Assembly (NCBI GenBank): GCA_963797675.1
Contig: CAWCQQ010000013.1
Location: forward strand, 124,001 to 188,000
DNA: 64,000 bases
Source: DASQPR01 sp963797675
GTDB taxonomy: Bacteria; Actinomycetota; Actinomycetes; Mycobacteriales; Micromonosporaceae
Direction: 5' to 3'
Of this stretch, positions 1 through 8,107 are shown piece by piece. Within the stretch, counting starts at the first letter, position 1. Every line of letters starts with the position of its first letter. The translations under genes were made by a program, and so were the position numbers. Under the pieces are notes generated by a model. It made no database searches and was not told the origin of the DNA. It worked only from the letters and a program-made list of their open reading frames with translations.

Positions 1-2
1 AC

Positions 3-410
3 CGGACCGTACGGCTGCGGATGAAAGGCGGCAAGACGCGTACCCGGGCGATCCCCCCGGAGTTGGCCGCGAAGCTGGATGCCATGTCCGCGGGCCGCAC
101 GATCGGGCCGCTGTTCCGGACCGCGGACGGCGAGCGGATGGACCGGCACATCGTGGCCCGTTTTGTCCGGCGAGCGGCGATCGCCGCGGGCATCGCGACC
201 GCCGACCGGATCACCCCGCACAGCTTCCGGCACGCGTGGGCAACGCTCGCGCGCGAGGCCGGTGCGACGTTGGAGGAGCGCCAACACGCGCTCGGCCACG
301 CCGATCCCCGCACCACGCAACGCTACGACCGGGCCCGCGCGAGCCTCGACCGCGATCCGTCCTACCTGATCGCCGCGGCCATCGCGCCGAAACCCGACTT
401 GTTACCGTAG
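3..410 (+). CDS. Tyrosine recombinase/integrase, C-terminal part (5' end outside window)
   Basis: This is the C-terminal catalytic half of a phage-integrase-family site-specific recombinase. The frame is open from the first bases of the window, so the gene begins upstream; the ATG at 21 is internal. The visible part carries the HxxR box (HSFRHAWAT, near 220-246), the second histidine in ALGHADPRTTQRY (near 289-324) and, in that same run, the presumed nucleophilic tyrosine. The early stretch (RLRMKGGKTRT) matches the usual beta-hairpin before the active site. Such enzymes cut and rejoin DNA through a 3'-phosphotyrosine intermediate. No att site or repeat could be tied to it inside the window, so whether it is a chromosomal recombinase or marks the edge of an integrated element is open. 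Confidence 0.85.
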   Translation, partial: RTVRLRMKGGKTRTRAIPPELAAKLDAMSAGRTIGPLFRTADGERMDRHIVARFVRRAAIAAGIATADRITPHSFRHAWATLAREAGATLEERQHALGHADPRTTQRYDRARASLDRDPSYLIAAAIAPKPDLLP

Positions 411-415
411 CCCGC

Positions 416-1381
416 ATGGGGGATACGACGTGGGACGGCCTTGCGATCGCGGACGACTGGCCGAACGGTGCGACGGTCGTCATCCGCCGCACCGACGGCG
501 ATGTGCTGCTCGTGCACCGCGCGCACCACGGCGCGGACTTCGCCGGCGACTGGGCCTGGACGCCGCCGTCCGGTGCCCGGCACCCCGGCGAGCCGCTGCT
601 GGTCGGAGCGCTGCGCGAACTCGCCGAGGAGGCCGGCATCACCGGCGTCGACATCACACCGATCGACCTGTCCGGACGGTGGGGGCTGTTCGCCGCCGAG
701 GTCGAGCAGGACACGGCCGTCACGCTGGTCGACGTCGAACACGATCAATACCAGTGGGTACGCCCATCGGTCGCGCTCACCATGTGCAAGCCGCACGTCG
801 TGGCGGCCAACATCCGCCGCGTCGCGGCCAATCCGGCGCCGACCATCACGTTCCGGCCGCTGCGGCGTGACGACCTGGCCTCGATGGTCACGTGGCAGGC
901 GTCGCCGCCGGTGGCCCGCCATTGGTCGGACCCGGTCGCCGACGTGGCGGCGGCCGAGGCGAAGTACGGCCCGCGGATCGACGGCACCCGTCCGACCCGG
1001 GTCGACGTGATCGTCGTGGACGACAAACCGGCCGGATTTATCCAGATGACACCGCTCGCCGCCGATCCGGACTACCTGGTCACCGCGGGGCCGGTCACCG
1101 AAGGCGGCCACGACGCGGTGACGATCGACTACGCGATCGGCGTACCCGACCTGGTCGGTCAGGGCATCGGATCGCGGATGCTCTGGGCGTACCTCCGGGA
1201 CGTCATCCTGCAACGACGCCCGTCGACCCGGTTCGTCGTGGCGGCACCGGCGGCGGCGAACGTCGCATCCTGGCGGGCCTGCGAAAAGATCGGATTCCAG
1301 CGGATCGTCGAGTTCTATCCCGACGACGACAGCCCTCGGCAGTCGCTCTACGTCCTCGACCGGGCCCGCGTGATCGGCTGA
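416..1381 (+). CDS. NUDIX hydrolase-GNAT acetyltransferase fusion protein
   Basis: A 321-residue two-domain protein. Residues about 15-140 form a NUDIX domain with a full Nudix box, G-x5-E-x7-REL-x-EE-x-G-I (GARHPGE then RELAEEAGI, about 606-666). Residues about 145-320 form a GNAT domain with the acetyl-CoA loop VGQGIGSRML (about 1156-1185), resembling AAC(6')-type or RimI-like enzymes. NUDIX domains hydrolyse nucleoside-diphosphate-linked compounds and GNAT domains acetylate amines; the joint substrate is unknown. The frame is open further upstream, but the ATG at 416 directly precedes the conserved NUDIX start, and anything earlier would overlap the integrase. Its 3' end overlaps the convergent HxlR gene by about 34 bp. 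Confidence 0.85.
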   Translation: MGDTTWDGLAIADDWPNGATVVIRRTDGDVLLVHRAHHGADFAGDWAWTPPSGARHPGEPLLVGALRELAEEAGITGVDITPIDLSGRWGLFAAEVEQDTAVTLVDVEHDQYQWVRPSVALTMCKPHVVAANIRRVAANPAPTITFRPLRRDDLASMVTWQASPPVARHWSDPVADVAAAEAKYGPRIDGTRPTRVDVIVVDDKPAGFIQMTPLAADPDYLVTAGPVTEGGHDAVTIDYAIGVPDLVGQGIGSRMLWAYLRDVILQRRPSTRFVVAAPAAANVASWRACEKIGFQRIVEFYPDDDSPRQSLYVLDRARVIG

Positions 1382-1749
1382 TCGTCGCGGCCTGCCGCGG
1401 GCAGTGCCTGGCCCTTCTCCGCCAGGTTGCATGACGCCCAGTGCGCCAATCCGTCCAGGATCGGGGTCAGCGCGGCACCGGCCGGCGTCAACGCGTACGA
1501 GACGCCGGGTGGCTTCGTGTCGGTGATCTCCCGCGACACGAGTCCGGCCGCGGTCAGCTCGGTCAGCCGGTCGGACAGCACCGAGTCGGTGATCGTCGCC
1601 AGCGAGCGCCGCAGCTCGGCGAAGCCGGCCGGGCCTAACGACAGCGTGCCGAGAATCATGCCGTTCCATCGCTTGCCGAGAAAGTCGAAGGCGCGAGCGA
1701 GAGCGCGGTCACATTGCCGCGCGTCGTGCTCCTCCGGCTGCTTCGCCAT
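1348..1749 (-). CDS. HxlR-family winged-helix transcriptional regulator
   Basis: A 133-residue HxlR-type regulator. It has the family layout: an N-terminal cysteine region (ARQCDRAL), the helix FDFLGKRWNGMIL, the recognition region with AELRRSLATITDSVLSDRL, and the wing LVSREITDTKPPGVSYALT. HxlR proteins are dimeric, often redox- or electrophile-sensing repressors. A GTG at 1770 is also in frame, but it lies inside the palindromic operator described separately, so I prefer the ATG at 1749. It is divergent from an azoreductase gene at 1840, a common pairing in which the regulator represses a quinone- or azo-detoxifying flavoenzyme. Confidence 0.88.
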   Translation of the reverse strand: MAKQPEEHDARQCDRALARAFDFLGKRWNGMILGTLSLGPAGFAELRRSLATITDSVLSDRLTELTAAGLVSREITDTKPPGVSYALTPAGAALTPILDGLAHWASCNLAEKGQALPAAGRDDQPITRARSRT

Positions 1750-1767
1750 GAGATGGATGCTACTCGC

Positions 1768-1811
1768 CACTTGCAGAATCCGTGAAACTAGTTATTTACT
1801 AGTAGCAAGTG
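1768..1811. promoter_or_regulatory. Nested inverted-repeat operator between hxlR-type gene and azoreductase
   Basis: Two nested palindromes lie in the divergent intergenic region. The outer arms are CACTTGC (1768-1774) and GCAAGTG (1805-1811). The inner arms are ACTAGT (1787-1792) and ACTAGT (1798-1803) around an AT-rich 5-nt spacer. Their position between the two start codons and their symmetry suit a dimeric HxlR repressor controlling both genes. That function is inferred from position and symmetry. Confidence 0.7.
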
Positions 1812-1839
1812 TCAGGCTAGCTCGCAGAGGGAGATCGTC

Positions 1840-2488
1840 ATGTCATTGCTCCGGATTGACACCAGCATCAGGGTCGACGGCTCGCACAGCCGCGAACTCG
1901 CCGACATCGTCGAGCACGAATGGCAGGCGACCCACCCGGGCGACACCGTCATCCGTCGTGACCTGGGACGGGACCCGATTCCGGCGGATGTCTGGGCGCA
2001 CGTCCGTCGGCACGTCCCGCATCCCGGCCGCCGACCGTACGCCGGAGCAGGTCGCCGCGTACGCGCTCGCCACCGAAGCCGCAGACCAGCTCATCGACGC
2101 CGAATCGGTGCTGCTCGCGGTGCCGCTCTACAACTTCGGCGTCTCCCAGCACCTGAAGACGTGGATCGACCTCGTGATCACCGACCCGCGGATGGGGGCC
2201 AGCGCCGAGCCCGTCCTGGCCGGCAAGAAGGCCGTGCTGATCATCGTGCGCGGTGGTGCGTACGGGCCGGGCACGCCGCGTGACGGCTGGGACCACTCCA
2301 CCGCCTGGATCCGCCGGATCCTCGAAGACGTCTGGAGACTCGACGTCCGCATCATCGAGACCGAGATGACGCTGGCCGCCGTCAACCCGGCGCTGGCCCA
2401 GTTCATCGACTACGCCACCGAGTCCCGCAGCGCCGCCGAGGCGTCCGCACGCGAGCACGGCCGGGCGTTGGCACCGGCAGCCGTCTGA
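1840..2488 (+). CDS. azoR: FMN-dependent NADH-azoreductase, frame broken once
   Basis: An AzoR/NQO-type flavodoxin-fold quinone or azo reductase. The first part (1840 to about 2000) starts MSLLRIDTSIRVDGSHSREL, the usual phosphate-binding loop region. The rest, in the next frame, contains AVPLYNFGVSQHLKTWID, the classical P-x-YNF-x-x-P/S-x-x-LK-x-W-x-D signature, and VIIVRGGAYGPG-like sequence (VLIIVRGGAYGPG). Removing one base between about 1999 and 2012 joins the halves into 215 residues, normal for the family. The break is therefore a single extra base, either a sequencing error or a recent inactivating mutation. It is divergent from the HxlR gene. Confidence 0.82.
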
Positions 2489-2504
2489 CCGCCGGCCCGT
2501 GGCG

Positions 2505-3170
2505 TTATGACGCGACGCCGACAGTCTGGCCGACCGAGTCCGGCCGGTCGAGCATCGCCAGCATGCAGTCGGCCACGTCGGCGCGCGAGATGCTGAATCC
2601 GCCCCGGATGTTGCGTCCGAGCGCAATCCGGTAGTCGCCGGTCCGTGCCTTGTCGGTGAGTTTCGGCGGCCGTACGATCGTCCACTGCAGAGGGCTCGCC
2701 ATCACGACGTCCTCCATTACCGCGAGGTCGGCATAGTTCTTGCCGAACATCGTCTTCGCGAAGGTGGCGCCCAGGTGCCGCATGAAGAAACCATCGCCCG
2801 GATCGTGCTTCGGCGGATGCGGACGGTCCGGCGACGCGACCGTACCCATCGGCGCCGCACTCACCACGACCAGGCGTTTCGTGCCGGTGGCGGTCATCGC
2901 GTCGACGATCGCCCGGGTACCGCGCCCGGCGACGCCGTAGTCCGCCGAGGTACGGGCACCGAGGCCGGACAGGACCGCATCGGCGCCCCACACCGCCTGC
3001 TCGACCATGGTCATGTCCGGGTGGGCGAGATCGGCCCGGACGGTGCGTACCTTCTGGGTCAGATTCTGGGGGTTGCGGACCACGGCCGTGACGTCATGGC
3101 CGCCCGCTTGCGCCTGTTCGAGGAGGTAGCGGCCGATGCCGCCGGTCGCCGCGAAGACGGTGAGCTTCAT
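2505..3170 (-). CDS. NAD(P)H-binding atypical SDR oxidoreductase
   Basis: A 221-residue Rossmann-fold protein of the NAD(P)-binding/NmrA-like atypical short-chain dehydrogenase group. The N-terminus MKLTVFAATGGIGRYLLEQA is the dinucleotide loop (GATGxIG-like). It is followed by VTAVVRNPQNL, the usual second strand and basic cofactor-binding region, and then by RLVVVSAAPMG and WTIVRPPKLTD, which are typical of these enzymes. Substrate is unknown. Start ATG at 3170 has GGAG about 7 nt upstream. It is divergent from a MarR-type regulator gene 60 bp away, which suggests that regulator controls it. Confidence 0.85.
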   Translation of the reverse strand: MKLTVFAATGGIGRYLLEQAQAGGHDVTAVVRNPQNLTQKVRTVRADLAHPDMTMVEQAVWGADAVLSGLGARTSADYGVAGRGTRAIVDAMTATGTKRLVVVSAAPMGTVASPDRPHPPKHDPGDGFFMRHLGATFAKTMFGKNYADLAVMEDVVMASPLQWTIVRPPKLTDKARTGDYRIALGRNIRGGFSISRADVADCMLAMLDRPDSVGQTVGVAS

Positions 3171-3230
3171 GCTGCGCTCCGATGCTCTAGGATTTACTCA
3201 ACGATCCATATATTACGAGGACCATATCAT

Positions 3231-3737
3231 ATGAGCGACGTAGTACCTGTGCCCGGGGATCCGTTCGCGATCCCGCCCGGGTCGAGCACCCGCCGGCGCC
3301 GCACGGTCGCGCTGCGGAACTCACTGCGCGCGTTGAGCATCGAATTGTCGCTGCTCAATCACCGGGTGGGGGAGTCGCTCGGGCTCCGCGACGTGGACCT
3401 CGACTGCCTCGACCTGATCAGCCGGCACGGACCGCTGAGCGCGAGCGCGCTGGCGCAGCTCGCCCGGCTGCATCCGGCGACCATTACCGGAATCCTGGAC
3501 CGCCTCGAGCGCGCGGGATGGATCTCGCGTGACCGCGATCCGTCCGACCGGCGAGCGGTCGTCATCCGCGCCGCCCGCGACCGCGCGGCCGAGATCCTCG
3601 GCCGCTACGCGGGGATGAACACCGCGATGGATGCGCTCTGCGCCGGCTACGACGAGGCGCAGCTCGAGCTGATCGGCGACTTTCTACGCCGGACCGCCGA
3701 GGCCGGCCGAGCCGCAACGGAGCAGCTGACGTCGTAG
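3231..3737 (+). CDS. MarR-family transcriptional regulator
   Basis: A 168-residue winged-helix regulator. The DNA-binding core reads GPLSASALAQLARLHPATIT (recognition helix region) followed by LDRLERAGWISRDRDPSDRR, the near-invariant MarR wing. Flanking helices (VALRNSLRALSIELSLLNHR and the C-terminal DEAQLELIGDFLRR region) would form the dimer interface. The ATG at 3231 closely follows AT-rich sequence; the upstream gap carries two direct CCATAT copies and is much more AT-rich than its surroundings. Divergence from the SDR oxidoreductase gene suggests local autoregulation and control of that gene. Confidence 0.87.
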   Translation: MSDVVPVPGDPFAIPPGSSTRRRRTVALRNSLRALSIELSLLNHRVGESLGLRDVDLDCLDLISRHGPLSASALAQLARLHPATITGILDRLERAGWISRDRDPSDRRAVVIRAARDRAAEILGRYAGMNTAMDALCAGYDEAQLELIGDFLRRTAEAGRAATEQLTS

Positions 3738-3746
3738 CGCGACGGA

Positions 3747-4919
3747 CTAGCCGCGGGCCGCCTCGTAGATGGCAATCGTCCGGGTCGCGGCTGCGCTCCA
3801 GGAGAAGTGCTCGATGGCGCGCTCCCGGCCGGCGAGGCCCATCAGCGAGGCTCGCGCCGGATCGGCGAGCAGTTCGTTGATCGCCGCCGCCAGGTCGGCG
3901 ACGAACCGGTCGGGGTCACGGGGCGTGCCGTCCTCGTACTGGTCGATCGGCACCAGGATGCCGGTCCCGCCGTCCTCCACCACTTCGGGAATCCCGCCGG
4001 TCGCGGTCGCCACGACGGCGGTCTCACACGCCATCGCCTCGAGGTTCACGATGCCCATCGGCTCGTAGATGGACGGGCAGACGAACACCGTACTCGCGGT
4101 CAGGATCTGGATGACCTCGGTCTTCGGCAGCATGCCGGGGATCCAGACCACGCCGTCGAGCTCGGCGACCAGCGACTCGACCTCGGCCGCGATCTCCACC
4201 GTGTCCGGCGCGCCGGCCAGCAGGACGAGCTGCACGTCCGGTGCGAACGACGAGGCCGCCCGCAGCAGGTACGGCAGGCCCTTCTGGCGGGTGATCCGGC
4301 CGACGAACACGACCGTCGGCCGGGTCGGATCGATGCCGTGTTTGGCGAGCACCTCGGTGCCGCGATCCGGCGCGTACTGGTCGGTGTCGATGCCGTTGTG
4401 CACGACGTGGATCTTGTCCGGATCGACGCCCGGATAGGCGGTCAGGACGTCGGTACGCATGCCCTCGGAGACCGCGATGATCGCATCGGCACTGCCGACC
4501 GCGGTTCGTTCGGCCCAGCTCGACAGCGCGTAGCCGCCGCCGAGCTGCTCGGCCTTCCACGGACGCAGCGGCTCCAGGCTGTGCGCGGTCAACACGTGCG
4601 GGATGCCGTACAGCAGCTTCGCGATGTGGCCGGCGAGTGCCGCGTACCAGGTGTGGCTGTGCACCACGTCGGCGCCGGCGCAGTCCGCGACCATCTCGAG
4701 GTCGACCCCGAACGTGGCGAGCGCCGCATTCGCGGCGATGAGTGCGGGCGCCTCGCGGTAGGCCGTCACACCGTCCTCGTCGCGTGTCGCGCCGAAACAA
4801 TGCACCCGGACGTCCGCGAGTTTGCGCAGCTCACGAGCCAAATATTCAACGTGTACGCCGGCTCCGCCGTAGACCTCCGGCGGGTATTCACGGGTGAGGA
4901 GATCGACGCGCAGAGCCAT
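3747..4919 (-). CDS. glgA: Glycogen synthase / ADP-glucose-dependent GT4 glucosyltransferase (GlgA/GlgM type)
   Basis: A 390-residue GT4 glycosyltransferase of the actinobacterial glycogen-synthase type (the mycobacterial homologue is also called GlgM and can make maltose-1-phosphate). The N-terminal sugar-nucleotide fold opens with PPEVYGGAGVHVEYLAREL. The C-terminal domain has VVFVGRITRQKGL and the retaining-GT motif EPMGIVNLEAMAC (E-x7-E). It uses ADP-glucose, which GlgC makes; glgC is the divergent neighbour. I chose the ATG at 4919 because the homologous sequence starts there and an extended -10 lies 7 nt upstream; the frame is open to about 5036 but that would cross the glgC promoter. 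Confidence 0.9.
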   Translation of the reverse strand: MALRVDLLTREYPPEVYGGAGVHVEYLARELRKLADVRVHCFGATRDEDGVTAYREAPALIAANAALATFGVDLEMVADCAGADVVHSHTWYAALAGHIAKLLYGIPHVLTAHSLEPLRPWKAEQLGGGYALSSWAERTAVGSADAIIAVSEGMRTDVLTAYPGVDPDKIHVVHNGIDTDQYAPDRGTEVLAKHGIDPTRPTVVFVGRITRQKGLPYLLRAASSFAPDVQLVLLAGAPDTVEIAAEVESLVAELDGVVWIPGMLPKTEVIQILTASTVFVCPSIYEPMGIVNLEAMACETAVVATATGGIPEVVEDGGTGILVPIDQYEDGTPRDPDRFVADLAAAINELLADPARASLMGLAGRERAIEHFSWSAAATRTIAIYEAARG

Positions 4920-5014
4920 GTCGAAAAGCTTAAACGTTCCGTCGGCCGGAAACCCAACCGTACGTCCGGGGCGTCTTGATGGCGTTTCGGGTTTGTGATC
5001 CATACGATCTAGCC
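4920..5014. promoter_or_regulatory. Divergent glgA/glgC promoter region, both probably leaderless
   Basis: On the minus strand TAAGCT (4932-4927) lies 7 nt before the glgA ATG. On the plus strand TACGAT (5003-5008) lies 6 nt before the glgC ATG. Neither start has a Shine-Dalgarno sequence at the right distance. A TANNNT -10 element this close to the start codon is the usual arrangement for leaderless mRNAs in actinobacteria. No convincing -35 element was found for either. Confidence 0.5.
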
Positions 5015-6248
5015 ATGGCTGCCAAAGTGCTCGCAATCGTGTTGGCTGGTGGGGAAGGCAAGCGTCTGTTGCCGTTGACGGCCGACCGAGCGAAACCGGC
5101 AGTGCCGTTCGGTGGGATATACCGGATGGTCGACTTCGTCCTATCGAACCTGGCGAATGCCGGGTTCTTGAAGATCGTGGTGTTGACGCAGTACAAGTCG
5201 CACTCGCTGGACCTGCACATCACCAAGACGTGGCGGATGTCGACGCTGCTGGGCAACTACGTGACCCCGGTGCCGGCACAGCAACGCCTCGGGCCGTACT
5301 GGTTCGCCGGCTCCGCGGACGCGATCTTCCAGAGCCTGAACCTCGTCGACGACGAGCATCCGGACTACATCATCGTGTTCGGTGCCGACCACATCTACCG
5401 GATGGATCCGTCGCAGATGGTCGCCGACCACATCGCGTCCGGCGCCGCCGTCACGGTCGCCGGCATCCGGCAGCCGAAGTCGATGTCGGACCAGTTCGGC
5501 GTGATCGAGGTGGCGCCGGGCAGCAACCGCATCACCGCGTTCCGGGAGAAACCGACCGAGACCCGAGGGCCTGCCGGACGCGCCGGACCAGATCTTCGCG
5601 TCCATGGGCAACTACGTGTTCACCACGTCCGCGCTGCTGGACATCCTGCACGCGGACGCGGTCGATCCGACCAGTAAGCACGACATGGGCGGCAACATCA
5701 TCCCCGCGCTGGTCGCCCGCGGCGAGGCGAACGTGTACGACTTCGCCGACAACGAGGTCCCCGGCAGCACCGACCGCGACCGGGGCTACTGGCGCGACGT
5801 GGGGACGCTCGACTCGTTCTACGACGCGCACATGGACCTGATCGCGATCCACCCGATCTTCAACCTCTACAACTCGCACTGGCCGATCTTCACCGGCAAC
5901 CAGCCGTGGCCGCCGGCAAAGTTCGTGCACGGCTGGCAGAACCGGGTCGGTCGCGCGGTCAGCTCGATGGTGTCACCCGGTGCGATCATCTCCGGTGCCC
6001 TGGTCGAGGAGTGCGTCGTATCGCCGAACGTCCGCGTCCACTCGTGGGCGTTCGTGCAGGGCTCGGTGCTGATGGAGGGCGTTGACGTGGGCCGGGGTGC
6101 GGTGATCCGCCGGGCGATCATCGACAAGAACGTCCACATCCCGGAGGGTGCCGAGATCGGTGTCGACCTCGAACGCGACCGGGAGCGCTACACCGTCTCC
6201 ACCGACGGTGTCGTGGTGATCGGTAAGGGGCAGCGCGTCGAACCGTGA
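5015..6248 (+). CDS. glgC: Glucose-1-phosphate adenylyltransferase, frame broken once
   Basis: ADP-glucose pyrophosphorylase, the committed step of glycogen synthesis (ATP + glucose-1-phosphate to ADP-glucose). The N-terminus has the pyrophosphorylase loop VLAGGEGKRLLPLT and KPAVPFGG. Later come YWFAGSADAIFQ, FGADHIYRMD, the FREKP motif, and, in the next frame, MGNYVFTT, RDRGYWRDVGTLDSFYDA and a C-terminal left-handed beta-helix (GAIISGALVEECVVSPNVRV). The two halves join at about 5563-5568 when one base is removed, giving 410 residues, normal for GlgC. The defect is one surplus C in a CCC run next to GAG. It is divergent from glgA. Confidence 0.9.
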
Positions 6249-6282
6249 TCGCTGCTACATGATCTTATGCGATTGAAGTACC

Positions 6283-6528
6283 ATGTTCGGTATGACTCGA
6301 CGGATCTCGATCACCCTGCCGGACGAGGTTGCCCAGCGCCTTGACCAGGAAGAGAACGCATCGGCCTACATTGCCGATGCGATCCGCCAGCGCGTACGGC
6401 GGGAGACCCTCCGTGACGTGCTGGTCGATGCCGGCTACCAGATCACGGCGGACGGCAAGGAGAAGATGCGCCGGCGGCTGCATGAGGCCGAGGCCCGCAG
6501 GGCCGCGCACCGCACCGCAGCGGCGTGA
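6283..6528 (+). CDS. Ribbon-helix-helix (CopG/VapB-like) antitoxin
   Basis: An 81-residue small basic protein beginning TRRISITLPDEVAQRLDQ, a typical ribbon-helix-helix strand and first helix. The rest is helical and charged (RQRVRRETLRDVLVDAG, then MRRRLHEAEARRAAHR), as in antitoxins whose C-terminus wraps the toxin. An internal ATG at 6292 is an alternative start. The stop overlaps the start of the PIN-domain gene by 4 nt (GTGA), the standard translational coupling of a vapBC pair. Confidence 0.72.
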   Translation: MFGMTRRISITLPDEVAQRLDQEENASAYIADAIRQRVRRETLRDVLVDAGYQITADGKEKMRRRLHEAEARRAAHRTAAA

Positions 6529-6932
6529 GCGACGTCCGGCTGGTGCTCGACGCCTCGGCGCTCATCTCCTACGCGAGGCTGGACAGCATGGCGGTCGGCG
6601 AACTGCTGGCGATGCTCGAAGAGGAGGACGACCGCAGCCTGGTGGCGGCGCCGGCCGCATCGTTTCTGGCCGCCCACCGCGACCTGGCCGACGACGAGCG
6701 TGCCGTGTTGAAGGCGCTGGTCACCAAGGCCGACGGTGTCATCGTGATCCTGCCGTTGCTGGGCAGCGACGCGGTGGAAGTCGCCGAACTCGATGCGCGC
6801 CTGGGATGCCCGGGGATCGGGCACGCGATCGTGGAGACCCGCAATCGCGACGCCACGCTGGCGACGTTTCACTCGGTCGAAGCAGGCGCCGAACTGGATG
6901 ACGGGGCCGTCGTCGACCTCGGCATGGAGTAG
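6525..6932 (+). CDS. PIN-domain VapC-like ribonuclease toxin
   Basis: A 135-residue PIN-like protein. The N-terminal strand RLVLDASALISYARLD holds the first conserved acidic residue, and the later acidic positions fall around AAPAASFLAAH, DAVEVAELDARLG and ETRNRDATLATFHS. PIN-domain VapC toxins are Mg-dependent RNases that cut tRNA or rRNA and are held inactive by the upstream antitoxin. The GTG start at 6525 overlaps the antitoxin stop. The family assignment rests on the N-terminal motif, size and gene pairing; the sequence is divergent and the last acidic residues cannot be placed with certainty. Confidence 0.68.
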   Translation: MSDVRLVLDASALISYARLDSMAVGELLAMLEEEDDRSLVAAPAASFLAAHRDLADDERAVLKALVTKADGVIVILPLLGSDAVEVAELDARLGCPGIGHAIVETRNRDATLATFHSVEAGAELDDGAVVDLGME

Positions 6933-6959
6933 AGCGCCCGCGCGGTATCAGCGTTGTGG

Positions 6960-7979
6960 TTAGGTCGCCGGTACCGGCACCTGAAAGACCGACCAGGCGT
7001 CCACCGGCTGGAAACCGAGCGCTGCGTTGACCGCCCGCATGTGCGTGTTCTCCTCGGCGTTCCACGCGTCGACCACCAGCAGCGCCGGCTCGTGTGCCCG
7101 TGCGTACGCGTGGTTGGCCGACTTCACGATCAGGCCGAGACGCCGTCCGCGGTGGGCCGGCTCGACGATCGTGATCCGCTGCCGCGCGTGGGTGTCGTCG
7201 TTCGCCTCGAATGACAGCTTGGTACGGGCGACGATCTGGCCGGTAGCGTCGTGCCGGGCCGCCGTCGAGTACCACCGGTAGCCGCGACCCAGTTGGGTGG
7301 CCTCTTCGCCGCGTACTCGGCCGGCGTCGTACGACGTCTGCTCGACCGCCAGGTCACCCGTGGGGGCGTCGAGCATGAGCCGGCTCTGCAGCGCGGCGAT
7401 ATCCTCGATGATCTCTTCCGGGACCGCGTCGCGCCACTGTACGAGCGAGTACCCGTCCGCGTGGGTCCACGCCTCGGCGAGCGTCGCCTCGTCGCCCACG
7501 GTATGGTCGGCGATCCGGCACCGGGACCTGATGCTGGTCACGCCGGGCTGGTGAGCGCGGTTGGTGAGGTAGCGGTAGCCGGCCTCGTCGCGGGCATCGC
7601 CGCCGGGCAGGGCCCGAACCGTCTCGATCTCGATCAGGGTCCGGTGGTGCCGTCGGGCGGCCGCGTAGACCTCCGCCAGCAGCGCGGTGCCGATGCCGCG
7701 GCGCCGGTACTGCGGGTGCACGATCAGTTCCAGGTAGACCATGCTCAGGTTGTCCGCCTGGGGCAGCCGGTACGACGCGGCACCGACCACCCGGTCGCCG
7801 TCCCGGGCCAGCAGCGCCTCTTCGGTCAATGTGGGCCACGGGTACTCGAACCTGGCCACGTGCTCCTGCCGGCTCGGGGTCGGGAAGTCGGGCACGTCGT
7901 GGCGGGCGACCGCGACCATCAGGTCGTACCACTGGCCCATCGCCACGGAGTCGGCCGGATCGAGGCGCGTGATCGTCAT
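6960..7979 (-). CDS. GNAT family N-acetyltransferase with two tandem GNAT domains
   Basis: A 339-residue protein. The N-terminal half has a canonical GNAT motif A, LELIVHPQYRRRGIGTALLAEV, preceded by VVGAASYRLP. The C-terminal half has a second, more degenerate domain, with the motif A equivalent at ITIVEPAHRGRRLGLIVKSANHAYA followed by AWNAEENTHMRAVNAALGF. This layout is common in actinobacterial double-GNAT proteins related to mycothiol synthase (MshD), but the MshD-specific features are not evident to me. The ATG at 7979 was chosen because homology begins at TITRLDPADS; the frame is open further upstream without plausible coding. Confidence 0.82.
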   Translation of the reverse strand: MTITRLDPADSVAMGQWYDLMVAVARHDVPDFPTPSRQEHVARFEYPWPTLTEEALLARDGDRVVGAASYRLPQADNLSMVYLELIVHPQYRRRGIGTALLAEVYAAARRHHRTLIEIETVRALPGGDARDEAGYRYLTNRAHQPGVTSIRSRCRIADHTVGDEATLAEAWTHADGYSLVQWRDAVPEEIIEDIAALQSRLMLDAPTGDLAVEQTSYDAGRVRGEEATQLGRGYRWYSTAARHDATGQIVARTKLSFEANDDTHARQRITIVEPAHRGRRLGLIVKSANHAYARAHEPALLVVDAWNAEENTHMRAVNAALGFQPVDAWSVFQVPVPAT

Positions 7980-8107
7980 GCCCGCATTGTTCGGCCGGCG
8001 TGACCGATCAGCAATGGAATTACTGCACCATGACGACATCACGACGGGCCGTCGTCGGCGTAGGGCACCCGGCAAACCAGCCATTGACCGGTCCGCCGGG
8101 TGTCGCT

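Noticed and set aside
6283..6932. Two unrelated small genes instead of a toxin-antitoxin pair
   Set aside because: The 4-nt GTGA overlap, ribbon-helix-helix start and PIN-like first motif together favour a VapBC-like pair, though the toxin is divergent.
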